From Nostoc spongiaeforme FACHB-130 (lineage in GTDB: Bacteria; Cyanobacteriota; Cyanobacteriia; Cyanobacteriales; Nostocaceae): 58,017 bases of DNA. Shown here piece after piece: positions 44,316-53,415 of the stretch (position 1 is the stretch's first letter; the number at the start of each line of letters is the position of its first letter). The notes beneath the pieces are model-generated. The model was given only the letters and a program-made list of their open reading frames with translations. It was not told the origin of the DNA and ran no database searches. The translations under genes and the position numbers were made by a program. Where the stretch lies: positions 1 to 58,017 of the forward strand of contig NZ_JACJTB010000044.1 in NCBI RefSeq assembly GCF_014698475.1. The letters run 5' to 3'.

Positions 44316-45293
44316 ATGAATACCTTTTTTTGTTCTGACTATGCACGACAAGTAGGTGAAGAATTAATTGGTAGTGCTACCAATTACGAAACATATATTT
44401 TAGTTGAATGTCCGCCGCCTTGGACTACAGAAGCTTTTAATTCTCGGTGGGTTCCGAAAAACTTACAACTTTTGGTAGAAGAAATTACTCGTGCAAAACT
44501 ACCAATTAGATTTCTGTTAATTGCTAATGATGTATCCCATAAAGCAGACGAAACAACTCTATTAATTTATCAAAAAAAGCAGGGGTTAAGTCATGGATAC
44601 TGCAAATATGAATTTCACTTGCCAAATATAGAATTAGTCGCAGGTGTTGTCAAAAAATGGTTAGCACATAGCACTACTGATTATCAAGTATACACAGACG
44701 CAACAAGAGATATTTTAGTGTGTACTCATGGTAGTCATGATAAATGCTGTGCTAGATATGGTAATCCTTTCTTCTTCCACGCTGCTCATACTGTAGCTAA
44801 TTTGCAATTAGATAGTGTGCGCTTGTGGAAGTCTAGTCATTTTGGCGGACACCGCTTTGCACCGACAGCTATTGACTTACCAGAAGGTAGATATTATGGT
44901 GTTCTCGACCAAGAAATATTCAAAGTAATATTAACTCGTAATGGCGACATTCACTGTTTGGAAAAAGTTTATCGCGGCTGGGGAATTTTACCAACTCAGT
45001 TACAAGTTTTAGAACGACAATTAATTTTACATCATGGCTGGGATTGGTTTAATTATAAAGTCTCTGGCAAAATCCTAGAACAAAGTTTAGATAATCAGAC
45101 TTTTCTTGGTGAAATTAGTTGCGAAACTCCTGATGGTTCTCTGTATACCTATCAAGCTCAATTCATTCAGGACAGTCATAAATCTGTTAAGCTCAGAAGT
45201 GCTTGTAATTCTCAAAAAGAGTCAGTATTAGTTAAATATGCTATAGCTAATGTCTGGCTATCATCTACAAAGGTGGTGAGTTTTGCTCAATAA
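44316..45293 (+). CDS. Sucrase/ferredoxin-like (thioredoxin-fold) protein
   Basis: A 325-residue protein of the Suc_Fer-like family, which has a thioredoxin-like [2Fe-2S] ferredoxin fold. The N-terminal FFCSDYARQVGEELIGSATNYETYILVECPPPW and the cysteine motif CTHGSHDKCCARYG (about 140-155), then SSHFGGHRFAPTAIDLPEGRYYG, are family hallmarks. The name does not imply sucrase activity; an electron-transfer role is the best guess. ATG 44316 is chosen over 44268 because it gives the typical MNTFFCSDYA start. It is not operonic. Confidence 0.87.
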   Translation: MNTFFCSDYARQVGEELIGSATNYETYILVECPPPWTTEAFNSRWVPKNLQLLVEEITRAKLPIRFLLIANDVSHKADETTLLIYQKKQGLSHGYCKYEFHLPNIELVAGVVKKWLAHSTTDYQVYTDATRDILVCTHGSHDKCCARYGNPFFFHAAHTVANLQLDSVRLWKSSHFGGHRFAPTAIDLPEGRYYGVLDQEIFKVILTRNGDIHCLEKVYRGWGILPTQLQVLERQLILHHGWDWFNYKVSGKILEQSLDNQTFLGEISCETPDGSLYTYQAQFIQDSHKSVKLRSACNSQKESVLVKYAIANVWLSSTKVVSFAQ

Positions 45294-45405
45294 AAATTCC
45301 AGGGTTAATCATCTACCAATAATTGTTTTGACCTGATAAAAATTGAGTTAATAATCAAATAAATAATTAGAAAAAATAAATTAAATCTAATTTGAGATTA
45401 CCGGG

Positions 45406-45463
45406 TTTCGACTTCGCTCAAGCCTCTTCCAGTCCTCTTATTGAGCATTGAGCGAAGTCGAAA
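45406..45463. repeat. Perfect 16-bp inverted repeat in a convergent spacer
   Basis: TTTCGACTTCGCTCAA (45406-45421) and TTGAGCGAAGTCGAAA (45448-45463) form a 16-bp stem with a 26-nt loop. It lies between the ends of two convergent genes and may end transcription both ways. It belongs to the 'GAGCGAAGTCGAAA' repeat family. Confidence 0.65.
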
Positions 45464-45542
45464 TGTGTCTTCTAAATGGTTGTGTCCACCTACTTATCGT
45501 ATAGTGTAGAAATTGATATTTCCACCCTACAGAATCATCCAA

Positions 45543-47423
45543 TTAAATTCCTAACATCTGTAAGTTGTGTAAGGTTGCATACATCCCTCCTTGTTCTAAC
45601 AGTTCTTCGTGGCTACCTTGTTCGATTAATTCACCCCGCTTGAGAACAAAGATGCGGTCTACATTGCGAATTGTAGATAGGCGGTGAGCAATAATAATTG
45701 CAGTACGCCTGATCAACAGTTGATTGAGTGACTGCTGAATTAACGCTTCTGTATTCACATCTAAACTAGCGGTTGCTTCGTCTAATACAAGAATTTGGGG
45801 GTTACGAATAGCAGCACGGGCGAAGGCTAATAGTTGTTTCTGCCCACTAGAAAGGTTTGTGCCGCGTTCTCGCAATTGAGTATTATAGCCTTGGGGCAAT
45901 TCTGCAATAAACTGAGCAATGTTGGTGTTTTGTGCAGCTAATTCAATTTCCTCGAATGTGTATCTGTCTCCGAGAGTGATGTTACTTTTGACATCGCCAG
46001 CAAATAAAAAGCCTTCTTGTAAAATTACGGCCATATAGCGGCGTAAGTCTGCTTGGGGAACTTCTCGAATATCTACTCCATCAATTAAAATCCGTCCTTG
46101 GGTGGGTTCATAAAGGCGACATAACAGGCGAATAATGGAACTTTTACCTGCACCTGTGGGGCCGACTAATGCGACTTTTTCACCGGGACGAATTACAAAA
46201 TCTAAGTCTTTGATGACAAAATCATCGTCTTTGTAAGCAAACCAGACGTGTTCAAAGCGAATTTCTCCTAATTCTGGAGCAGAGTTGAAGCTTTGTGCTT
46301 CCATCTCAGCAATAATTTCGTCTATGTAACCGAAGCTATGATCAAAAACTGAGAAGCGTTGATTATTAAGATCGCGGATTTCTATCGGTTCATCTAAAAT
46401 ATCGTTAATTCGTTCAATAGCAGTAAAGCCAGCTTGAATAACGGTAAATTTCTCCGCAAAATCTCGCAATGGGTCAAATAATCGCTGGGCATATAGAATA
46501 AATGCAGACAATACACCAAATGTCAAGCTTTGTTCTAAAAGTAACCAACCACCCATCCACAATACACCAGCGATCGCTACTAAGCCAATCCATTCTAAAG
46601 TAGCTGATACTGCTGAATCATAAAATATGGTTTGATCCATTTGGGCAATGTAGCGGTTGTTAACAGCACGAAACAACTCTGCGTTAATTTTTTCTCGCCG
46701 AAACAGCTGCACTACATTAATCCCAACAATATTTTCTTGTAGCTGGGAATTTAACAAAGATAGTTCTTCCCGCGCTTTGTAATTCGCTTTGCGGTACTGT
46801 TGCTGAAAGTAAATAATTAACCAGGTAACTGGTAACAAGATTAATAGCAGTAAACAAGCAAGTTGCCACTGAATAGACAACATAATCCCAATAATCACCA
46901 CCATCGAAAATATATCGGAGATTATGCCAATTGCTCCAGTGGAAAATACATCTCCCAAAATTTCTACATCGCTGGTGAGTCTGGTAATTAATTTACCAAC
47001 GGGTGTACGGTCAAAAAAGCGGACTGCCAAAGATGTGACATGCTTAAACAAGTCTTGTCGAATGGCGGCTGTGATATTTTGTCCTAATTTTTGTAGTAAA
47101 TAACCTTGAATACTGGTGAAAAATAATCGGATGACAATGGCAATCAATAGAAAGCCTTCCAGGATGTTTATGCCTTGCCATAGCGGCAGATTCCTGAGAA
47201 ACTCATAAGTACTTGGCTCATTGCGGATCAGAGAAATAGCTTGCCCAATCAGCAACGGTTGTATAGCATTTGCTAAAGCGATCGGTACAAGCAATAGCAT
47301 TGCCAAAGTCAGCAATTTAATATGACGACGAGCATAGGGAACTAAACGTAAAAATAATCGCCAGTCATTGCTACGCCAACGGTCTCTTCTGTAAGATTTT
47401 TTTCGGGATTGGTAGATGCTCAT
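45543..47423 (-). CDS. ABC exporter, fused permease and ATPase (MsbA/MdlB type)
   Basis: A 626-residue half-transporter. The N-terminal membrane domain (about 30-345) has six helices. The C-terminal ATPase has Walker A GPTGAGKSS (about 420), a Q-loop VILQEGFLFAG, the signature NLSSGQKQLLAFARA (about 520), Walker B ILVLDEATAS (about 547) and the H-loop IAHRLST. All are intact. It should work as a homodimer, exporting lipids, drugs or peptides, or with a second half-transporter that is not nearby. ATG 47423 is the start; it is divergent from the acetyltransferase. Confidence 0.94.
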   Translation of the reverse strand: MSIYQSRKKSYRRDRWRSNDWRLFLRLVPYARRHIKLLTLAMLLLVPIALANAIQPLLIGQAISLIRNEPSTYEFLRNLPLWQGINILEGFLLIAIVIRLFFTSIQGYLLQKLGQNITAAIRQDLFKHVTSLAVRFFDRTPVGKLITRLTSDVEILGDVFSTGAIGIISDIFSMVVIIGIMLSIQWQLACLLLLILLPVTWLIIYFQQQYRKANYKAREELSLLNSQLQENIVGINVVQLFRREKINAELFRAVNNRYIAQMDQTIFYDSAVSATLEWIGLVAIAGVLWMGGWLLLEQSLTFGVLSAFILYAQRLFDPLRDFAEKFTVIQAGFTAIERINDILDEPIEIRDLNNQRFSVFDHSFGYIDEIIAEMEAQSFNSAPELGEIRFEHVWFAYKDDDFVIKDLDFVIRPGEKVALVGPTGAGKSSIIRLLCRLYEPTQGRILIDGVDIREVPQADLRRYMAVILQEGFLFAGDVKSNITLGDRYTFEEIELAAQNTNIAQFIAELPQGYNTQLRERGTNLSSGQKQLLAFARAAIRNPQILVLDEATASLDVNTEALIQQSLNQLLIRRTAIIIAHRLSTIRNVDRIFVLKRGELIEQGSHEELLEQGGMYATLHNLQMLGI

Positions 47424-47505
47424 AATGGGAGCATGAAATTAATTGGATTTTGCACTGGGAAAACACGCCTATTTAATGTAGCATTCACACCTGCGGTTTA
47501 ATGAT

Positions 47506-48024
47506 ATGTCAGAAATAGAAACCCCCAGATTGCGGTTAAGACGCTTCGTCACAGATGACTTTGATGATCTGTTCCGAATCTACAGTGATGCAGAAGTCAT
47601 GAAATACCTCTCTCCAAGAAATAAAGAACAGACACAAGCCAGCTTACACAAACATATCCAGCATTGGCAACAACATAATTTCGGGATGTGGGCAGCAATT
47701 TACAAAGATAACGGTAAACTGATTGGGCGTTGTGGGCTAGGTTTTTTGGAAAATACCCCAGAAGTTGAACTGGGTTATGTGTTTGACAAATCTTACTGGA
47801 ACATAGGAATTGGGACGGAAGCCGCCACCGCAACCATAAAATATGGGTTTGCAGAAGCTAAATTAAATCGTATAGTAGCGATCGCTCATCCAGAAAACAT
47901 CGCCTCAGTCCGTGTAATTCAAAAAGTCGGTATGAAATACGAAAAAAACGCCCGTTTCTACAATGTAGATGTGGTTTACTATGCACTCAACCAAGAAGCG
48001 TGGCAATTGAAACAAGTTAGCTAA
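47506..48024 (+). CDS. GNAT-family N-acetyltransferase (RimJ/RimL-like)
   Basis: A 172-residue acetyl-CoA-dependent acetyltransferase. It begins with the family TPRLRLRRFVTDDFDDLFRI pattern. It shows the acetyl-CoA loop around VELGYVFDKSYWNIGIGTEAATATIKYGF and ends with AHPENIASVRVIQKVGMKYEK. The substrate could be a ribosomal protein or a small molecule. It is isolated on the plus strand, next to the Rpn-flanking repeat. Confidence 0.9.
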   Translation: MSEIETPRLRLRRFVTDDFDDLFRIYSDAEVMKYLSPRNKEQTQASLHKHIQHWQQHNFGMWAAIYKDNGKLIGRCGLGFLENTPEVELGYVFDKSYWNIGIGTEAATATIKYGFAEAKLNRIVAIAHPENIASVRVIQKVGMKYEKNARFYNVDVVYYALNQEAWQLKQVS

Positions 48025-48080
48025 AAATTTAATTGCGATCGCTACTCAACAGCACAAAATCAAAAATGCTTGCGATCACC

Positions 48081-48106
48081 TCCACAATTTACCATAGCGA
48101 TCGCTT
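48081..48106. repeat. 26-bp direct repeat flanking the Rpn gene, left copy
   Basis: A 26-bp sequence containing ACAATTTACCATAGCGATCG is repeated exactly at 48987-49012. It includes a HIP1 site. It lies just beyond the stop codon of the Rpn gene. Confidence 0.85.
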
Positions 48107-48113
48107 GATTTTA

Positions 48114-48959
48114 TCAACTAGATTGAGAGAGGTTTACTAAGTAATTCTCTAAATCATTTTGACTAGCAAAATCTAATAACGCCTCTGCTAAATCTTCCAA
48201 TTGAGTAATAGATAAAGCCTGAATTTGCTCTTCTATCCGTGGATTAACTGCATCAAAGCGACGTGTTAACTGACGTAAGATAAGTTGTAACGCTTCTTTT
48301 TTCTTTCCACGTTCTTCTCCCTTTTGCAAAATATCTTGGTAAATTACAGACTCTTGCATAATCGCCTCCCTGAAAATTTGTGTAATTAAGTTTTTCTCAA
48401 ACCGCAAACCAGCTATCATTTGAACACAAGCTGAGATATTTTGTCGCTCATCTGTTTCTTCAATCATATCGACAGCTGCCGCCACTTGCTCTAATAATGC
48501 TTGGGGTGAGTTGCTTTTGGCTAATGTCGCTAGTGGTAACAGTGCAGGGTTGGCTAACAGTAGTGTGGGTTCTTCTTCCCATAAGCGAATCACTCGATAT
48601 TTGTGTATGGTGTTGCTGTCTGTGTATTGAGTGTTATACACAATTTCTGAAGATGTTGGTTGCAAGAAGATTAACACTTGATGAATTTCACACCAGAAGT
48701 ATTGACGTTTTAATCTGATGTAATAATCTAGCATTCTAAAATCAAGTGGTGGCATTGATTGGGGTGTAGTTTGGAACTCGATGTGTAAGATTTGATTGGC
48801 GATTTGTATGAATGTCACCGAATCAGCACGAATTGGTTCCAGGGTAAGTTCGGTTTTGAGTACTTGAATATTATCTGTAGTGTCAGATGCAAGTAACCAT
48901 TTGGCAAACTCGGCAGGATAAGTTTCGGCTAGGTATTTGCAGGTGTTATCGTAACTCAA
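48114..48959 (-). CDS. Rpn-type PD-(D/E)XK nuclease / recombination-promoting protein
   Basis: A 281-residue protein that starts with the family sequence SYDNTCKYLAETYPAEFAKWLL and contains a PD-(D/E)XK nuclease-like core (LHIEFQT as the E-x-Q-type motif, then LDYYIRLKRQY). The C-terminal DUF4351-like helical region (ILRQLTRRFDAVNPRIEEQIQALS...) follows. Rpn proteins nick DNA and promote RecA-independent recombination in E. coli. The start is TTG at 48959. It is bracketed by 26-bp direct repeats, so it may be a recently inserted cassette. Confidence 0.87.
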   Translation of the reverse strand: MSYDNTCKYLAETYPAEFAKWLLASDTTDNIQVLKTELTLEPIRADSVTFIQIANQILHIEFQTTPQSMPPLDFRMLDYYIRLKRQYFWCEIHQVLIFLQPTSSEIVYNTQYTDSNTIHKYRVIRLWEEEPTLLLANPALLPLATLAKSNSPQALLEQVAAAVDMIEETDERQNISACVQMIAGLRFEKNLITQIFREAIMQESVIYQDILQKGEERGKKKEALQLILRQLTRRFDAVNPRIEEQIQALSITQLEDLAEALLDFASQNDLENYLVNLSQSS

Positions 48960-48986
48960 GGTGATATTGTACTAAAGCGATCGCTT

Positions 48987-49012
48987 CCACAATTTACCAT
49001 AGCGATCGCTTC
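48987..49012. repeat. 26-bp direct repeat flanking the Rpn gene, right copy
   Basis: Exact copy of 48081-48106, in the same direction, 27 bp upstream of the Rpn start. The repeat is preceded on both sides by a GCGATC-type sequence, so the similarity extends a little further with mismatches. Confidence 0.85.
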
Positions 49013-49032
49013 ATCTTCTCAGTCAGTAGAAC

Positions 49033-49060
49033 ACAACCCCGATTGTTGAGTCGGGGTTGT
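49033..49060. terminator. Strong hairpin after the 77-aa gene
   Basis: ACAACCCCGA (49033-49042) and TCGGGGTTGT (49051-49060) form a perfect 10-bp stem with an 8-nt loop, ten bases beyond the stop codon of the minus-strand gene. No T run follows. Confidence 0.55.
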
Positions 49061-49069
49061 AATTTCAAG

Positions 49070-49303
49070 TTATGCAGTAAAAATTTGCCGAATTAAAATA
49101 CTCATCACTTCATCAGGATCTTCTGCGGGTAATAATGGACTCCAATCTCCGACATTTGCATAACCAATCGCCTGCAAGTAGTGTATTGTGCTGGTGACTG
49201 CTTTAGGTGAACCAATCAACAAATGTTTAATTCGTTCTCTTTTAGAAAATGACTGCTGTGGAACAGGTTGTTGATTGTCGGGATTTTCTCTCTCTTGTGC
49301 CAT
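49070..49303 (-). CDS. Small conserved-looking hypothetical protein
   Basis: A 77-residue protein with a polar, Q-rich start (ERENPDNQQPVPQQSFSKRE) and then a compact globular part (IKHLLIGSPKAVTSTIHYLQAIGYANVGDWSPLLPAEDPDEVMSILIR). It reads like a conserved small cyanobacterial protein; I know no function. ATG 49303 has AGGAG about 12 bases upstream. It is divergent from the CHAT gene, with the shared promoter region between. Confidence 0.65.
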   Translation of the reverse strand: MAQERENPDNQQPVPQQSFSKRERIKHLLIGSPKAVTSTIHYLQAIGYANVGDWSPLLPAEDPDEVMSILIRQIFTA

Positions 49304-49728
49304 GATAGTAATCGACTCCTATTTAGGTGTTGAAAGAAAGGCGATTGCGGACTCTTCCCGGAGGGCGATCGCCTTTCTCATGTCTTTATAATAAAGTATA
49401 ATTTTATACTTGTCAATTACTAAAACAAAAATATCTGCAACAAATTTTTCCTTCTAATTTAAGACAATTAGAGGATTTTTCCAGAATTTGTACTGTGTAT
49501 AATATTTTGTTATTTATAGTACCTAAAATAAAGATGAGCGATCGCATTTAGGAAAATCAAGCGATCGCAACATCAGTATATTATCTTTTCACAAATCAAA
49601 AAGACTCATCTAAGGTTCTTGCATCGTCAGAAACACATCACCCGTAATGAAATTCTAAACTTTTCTGGAATTTAGAGCATTGGCGGTGAATGTTTCTCAT
49701 GATATATTTGCGTCTCCCGCCCTGAACC
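49304..49728. other. Divergent promoter region with hairpin and palindrome
   Basis: AGAAAGGCGATTGC (49335-49348) and GCGATCGCCTTTCT (49365-49378) form a 14-bp stem with one G-T pair. AAGTATAATTTTATACTT (49394-49411) is an 8-bp-arm palindrome with a 2-bp centre. HIP1 sites recur at about 49539 and 49561. This region would control both the 77-aa gene and the CHAT gene. No further gene is seen. Confidence 0.5.
49394..49411. promoter_or_regulatory. AT-rich palindrome, candidate operator
   Basis: AAGTATAATTTTATACTT has perfect 8-bp arms separated by TT. It lies 91 bp upstream of the minus-strand 77-aa gene, in the divergent spacer with the CHAT gene. No cognate regulator is encoded beside it. Confidence 0.4.
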
Positions 49729-52700
49729 ATGAACGAACAGCGTCTACAAGCTTATTATCAGCTAATTCAAACTCTGCTAAATTGCCCTAGCGGAGAAGAG
49801 CCAGAGATATTAGCAGTAAATACAGAATTGCTGGATGCGGATTTTGTACAGGTAGTAGCAGCAGTAGCAGAAAGTTTTGCACAGCAGGAAGATAAAAATA
49901 CAGCAAATTGGCTACAAAATTTGGCAAGTCATCTTAGGGAAGCTTTGAATCTAGATAATGAAGTAGATTTGCCATCTCTGAGTGAAGAAGATATGAACGT
50001 ATATTTCCAATTCTTAATGGAAGTATTACGAGCAACTAGAGACAGTGCAGGTGATACTAATATAATCTACGCCTTGCTGGCAGAGAATACAGATAAAATC
50101 GACGATGTGTTAGTAGAAATGTTATATCGGTGGGGAATAAATACACTGAGACAAGCAAAAGCAGATGTGGCTCAATTTATTGCTGAAGATATTATAATTT
50201 TTAGCAACCTAGTTCAGCAATTCCCTTTGGGTAACAAAGCCAGCAATATAGAAATGGCCATTACTGGCTATAAAATCGCACTCACTGTTTACGTACGCCA
50301 AGCATTTCCCGAATATTGGGCATTTACGCAAAATGATCTTGGTGTTGCTTATGCTCAGAGAATAAAAGGAGATAAAGCTGAGAATTTAGAGCAGGCAATT
50401 GCTTGTTTGCAAGATGCACTGAAAGTCAGAACTTTTGATTCTTTTCCCTATGAATGGGCAGCTACAAAAGATAATCTTGCTAATGCTTATGTTAACAGAA
50501 TAAGAGGAGATAAAGCTGAGAATTTAGAACAGGCAATTGCTTGTTACCAACAAGCATTAAAAGCTTGTACTTTTGAGGCTTTTCCTTATGAATGGGCAAA
50601 TAAAAAAAATGGTCTCGGTGTTGCTTATTATCAGAGAACAAGAGGAGATAAAGCTGAGAATTTAGAGCAGGCAATTGCTTGTTTGCAAGATGCACTGAAA
50701 GTCAGAACTTTTGATTCTTTTCCCTATGAATGGGCAGCTACAAAAGATAATCTTGCTAATGCTTATGTTAACAGAACAAGAGGAGATAAAGCTGAGAATT
50801 TAGAACAGGCAATAGTTTGTTATCAACAAGCATTAAACGTCAGAACTTTTGATTCTTTTCCCTATGAATGGGCAGCTACGAAAGATAATCTTGCTAATGC
50901 TTATGTTAACAGAATAAGAGGAGATAAAGCTGAGAATTTAGAACAGGCAATAGTTTGTTACCAACAAGCATTAAACGTCAGAACTTTTGAAATTTTTCCC
51001 TATGATTATGCAGTTACAAAAAATCGTCTTGGCGAAGCTTACCGCAACAGAATAAGAGTAGATAAAGCTGAGAATTTAGAACAGGCAATAGCTTGTTACC
51101 AACAAGCATTAAAAGTTCATACTTTTGACACTTTCCCCTATGGATGGGCAGCTATACTAAATAATCTAGGTGCTGCTTACACTCAGAGAATAAGAGGAGA
51201 TAAAGCTGAGAATATAGAACAGGCAATAGCTTGTTACCAACAAGCATTAAAAGTCAGAACTTTTGACACTTTTCCCTATGAATGGGCAAGAATACAAATG
51301 AACCTCGCTGCTACTTATATTTATAGAGTCATAGGAGATCGATCTGAAAATTTAGAGCATACTATCACTTATTTGCAACAAGCTCTAAAATTTTATACTT
51401 TTGACGATTTTTTATATGAATGGGCATCTGTACAAACCAGTCTTGGTGCTGCTTACGCTCAAAGAATTAGAGGGAATAAATCTGAGAATTTAGAGTGGGC
51501 TATCACTTGTTTACAACAAGCTCTAAAAGTCAGAAATTTTAACAATTTTCCCCAAGATTGGGCAGATACGCAACATAATCTTGCTACGACTTACTCTAAC
51601 AGAATCAAAGGTAAACAAGCAGAAAATTTAGAATTGGCTATCACTTGTTTGCAAGAAGTTCTGAAAGTTGATACTTTAGACTCATTTCCCCAAAAACATA
51701 CTGAAGCTTTATTTAGCCTTGGGATGGTTTACCAAAAGGCACACCAGCTTGAATTAGCATACAATACTTTTAAGTCTGCCATTGCCAATATCGAATCTTT
51801 ACGAGAAGAAATAGTATCTGGTGGAGAAAGCAAACGCAAACAAGCGGAACACTTTAACGAAGTTTATAGCCGCATGGTGGAAGTTTGCTTGCAATTAAAT
51901 AAGATTACCGAAGCAATTGAATATGCTGAACGTAGTAAAACCCGCAATTTAGTTGAGCAAATCCTCGAACGTGACGCTAAAACCATCTTCCCTCCAGATG
52001 TTGTCACTCAACTAGAAACCTACAGAGATGAAATAGCTGTAGGACAATATCAAATCCAAAATGGTAAAGCAGAGAATCCTCAAGACTTAGCAAAACATCT
52101 CCAAGAATTGCGACAACAGCGTAACGAATTGCAAAACCGCTATTTACCAGTTGGTTATGGTTTTGATTTTAATTCATTCCAAACTACGTTGAATGAGAAT
52201 ACAGTCATCATTGAGTGGTATATTCTGGCTGATAAAATCCTGGCGTTTATTGTCACCAAAACACGAGAAGTAACAGTTTGGCAATCCCAACCAGAAGATT
52301 TCAAAGCTTTAGAAAATTGGAGAAATCAATATTTACGAAATTACTATCTTCAAAAAGACGAATGGCTGAATAGCTTAGAGTCAGCACTGAAGCAATTAGC
52401 TAAAATTCTGCACATTGATGAAATAATTGCCTTCATCAATCAGTTATCAAAGCATTGCAATCAAATCATTTTAATTCCCCATCGTTTCCTTCATTTATTC
52501 CCCCTTCATGCTCTGCCAATCAATCAAAGTTCTGAAAATTCGCGCTGTCTTCTAGATTTATTTCCTGGTGGTGTGAGCTATGCACCTAGTTGTCAACTAC
52601 TACAACAAGTACAACAACGCAAACGTTCTGATTTTCAATCCCTCTTTGCAGTTCAAAACCCCACAGGCGATTTGAACTATATAGATTTAGAAGTACAAGT

Positions 52701-53415
52701 TATTCAAAGCTACTTTAATACTGCCAACGTCCTGAAAAGAACAGATGCTACACTCACCGCAATTAATAATTCTGACTTAAATACTTACCACTGCGCCCAT
52801 TTTAGCTGTCACGGGTTTTTTAACTTAACAAACGCTGGTAAATCAGCCCTAATTTTAGCAAATTCACCCGTTGCAGACCCACCAACAAACCCCGACTCCG
52901 AACGTTATCTAAATTTACGAGCAGGAGAAACCCATGATTTAGAAAAATGTCTTACCCTAGATACAATCTTCAGACTCAAATTAGAAAATTGTCGCCTCGT
53001 TACCCTTTCCGCTTGCGAAACTGGATTGATTGATTTTCAAAATACCAGCGATGAATATATTGGTTTACCTAGCGGTTTTCTGTTAGCAGGTAGTAAAGCT
53101 GTAGTCAGTAGCTTGTGGACTGTTAGTGATTTATCTACAGCATTTTTGATGATGAAATTTTATGAAAATCTGCAAACCCTAAATAGTGTCTCCCTTGCAC
53201 TCAATCAAGCACAGCAATGGTTGAGAAATTTAACAACAGAGGAATTTGAAGCACTATTAGTTAAATATGATTCACAAATTAGAGAAATTTTTGCTCAACT
53301 TGAAGAGGATGAGCAGATATTTGCTGAGGAATATTTATTACAGACTAAAAATCGTAAGCCATATCCTTTTAAAAATCCTTTCTATTGGGCAGCTTTCACC
53401 GCCACAGGAGTTTAA
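49729..53415 (+). CDS. TPR-like repeat and CHAT caspase-like protease
   Basis: A 1228-residue protein. After an N-terminal helical region (about 1-210) come ten repeats with an exact 46-residue period (about 214-674), of the form GDKAENLEQAIACYQQALKV.TFDSFPYEWA, a long-TPR type. A charged linker (about 675-850) precedes a C-terminal CHAT protease domain (about 860-1225). The catalytic dyad appears as H1028 in HFSCHGFFN and C1096 in LSACETGL. CHAT proteases are activated caspase/separase relatives found in bacterial immune and cell-death systems, where TPR units sense or scaffold. It converges with a small gene; their stop codons interlock. Confidence 0.93.
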   Translation: MNEQRLQAYYQLIQTLLNCPSGEEPEILAVNTELLDADFVQVVAAVAESFAQQEDKNTANWLQNLASHLREALNLDNEVDLPSLSEEDMNVYFQFLMEVLRATRDSAGDTNIIYALLAENTDKIDDVLVEMLYRWGINTLRQAKADVAQFIAEDIIIFSNLVQQFPLGNKASNIEMAITGYKIALTVYVRQAFPEYWAFTQNDLGVAYAQRIKGDKAENLEQAIACLQDALKVRTFDSFPYEWAATKDNLANAYVNRIRGDKAENLEQAIACYQQALKACTFEAFPYEWANKKNGLGVAYYQRTRGDKAENLEQAIACLQDALKVRTFDSFPYEWAATKDNLANAYVNRTRGDKAENLEQAIVCYQQALNVRTFDSFPYEWAATKDNLANAYVNRIRGDKAENLEQAIVCYQQALNVRTFEIFPYDYAVTKNRLGEAYRNRIRVDKAENLEQAIACYQQALKVHTFDTFPYGWAAILNNLGAAYTQRIRGDKAENIEQAIACYQQALKVRTFDTFPYEWARIQMNLAATYIYRVIGDRSENLEHTITYLQQALKFYTFDDFLYEWASVQTSLGAAYAQRIRGNKSENLEWAITCLQQALKVRNFNNFPQDWADTQHNLATTYSNRIKGKQAENLELAITCLQEVLKVDTLDSFPQKHTEALFSLGMVYQKAHQLELAYNTFKSAIANIESLREEIVSGGESKRKQAEHFNEVYSRMVEVCLQLNKITEAIEYAERSKTRNLVEQILERDAKTIFPPDVVTQLETYRDEIAVGQYQIQNGKAENPQDLAKHLQELRQQRNELQNRYLPVGYGFDFNSFQTTLNENTVIIEWYILADKILAFIVTKTREVTVWQSQPEDFKALENWRNQYLRNYYLQKDEWLNSLESALKQLAKILHIDEIIAFINQLSKHCNQIILIPHRFLHLFPLHALPINQSSENSRCLLDLFPGGVSYAPSCQLLQQVQQRKRSDFQSLFAVQNPTGDLNYIDLEVQVIQSYFNTANVLKRTDATLTAINNSDLNTYHCAHFSCHGFFNLTNAGKSALILANSPVADPPTNPDSERYLNLRAGETHDLEKCLTLDTIFRLKLENCRLVTLSACETGLIDFQNTSDEYIGLPSGFLLAGSKAVVSSLWTVSDLSTAFLMMKFYENLQTLNSVSLALNQAQQWLRNLTTEEFEALLVKYDSQIREIFAQLEEDEQIFAEEYLLQTKNRKPYPFKNPFYWAAFTATGV
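50371..51750 (+). repeat. Ten 138-bp coding repeats
   Basis: The GDKAEN-type codons start at 50371, 50509, 50647, 50785, 50923, 51061, 51199, 51337, 51475 and 51613, always 138 bp apart. The first seven or so units are nearly identical in DNA, and the last three have drifted. This points to recent amplification or gene conversion from the 5' side. Confidence 0.9.

Noticed and set aside
50371-51750. Regular repeats considered as a CRISPR array
   Set aside because: The 138-bp units are in frame, code for helical protein repeats and have no spacer structure.
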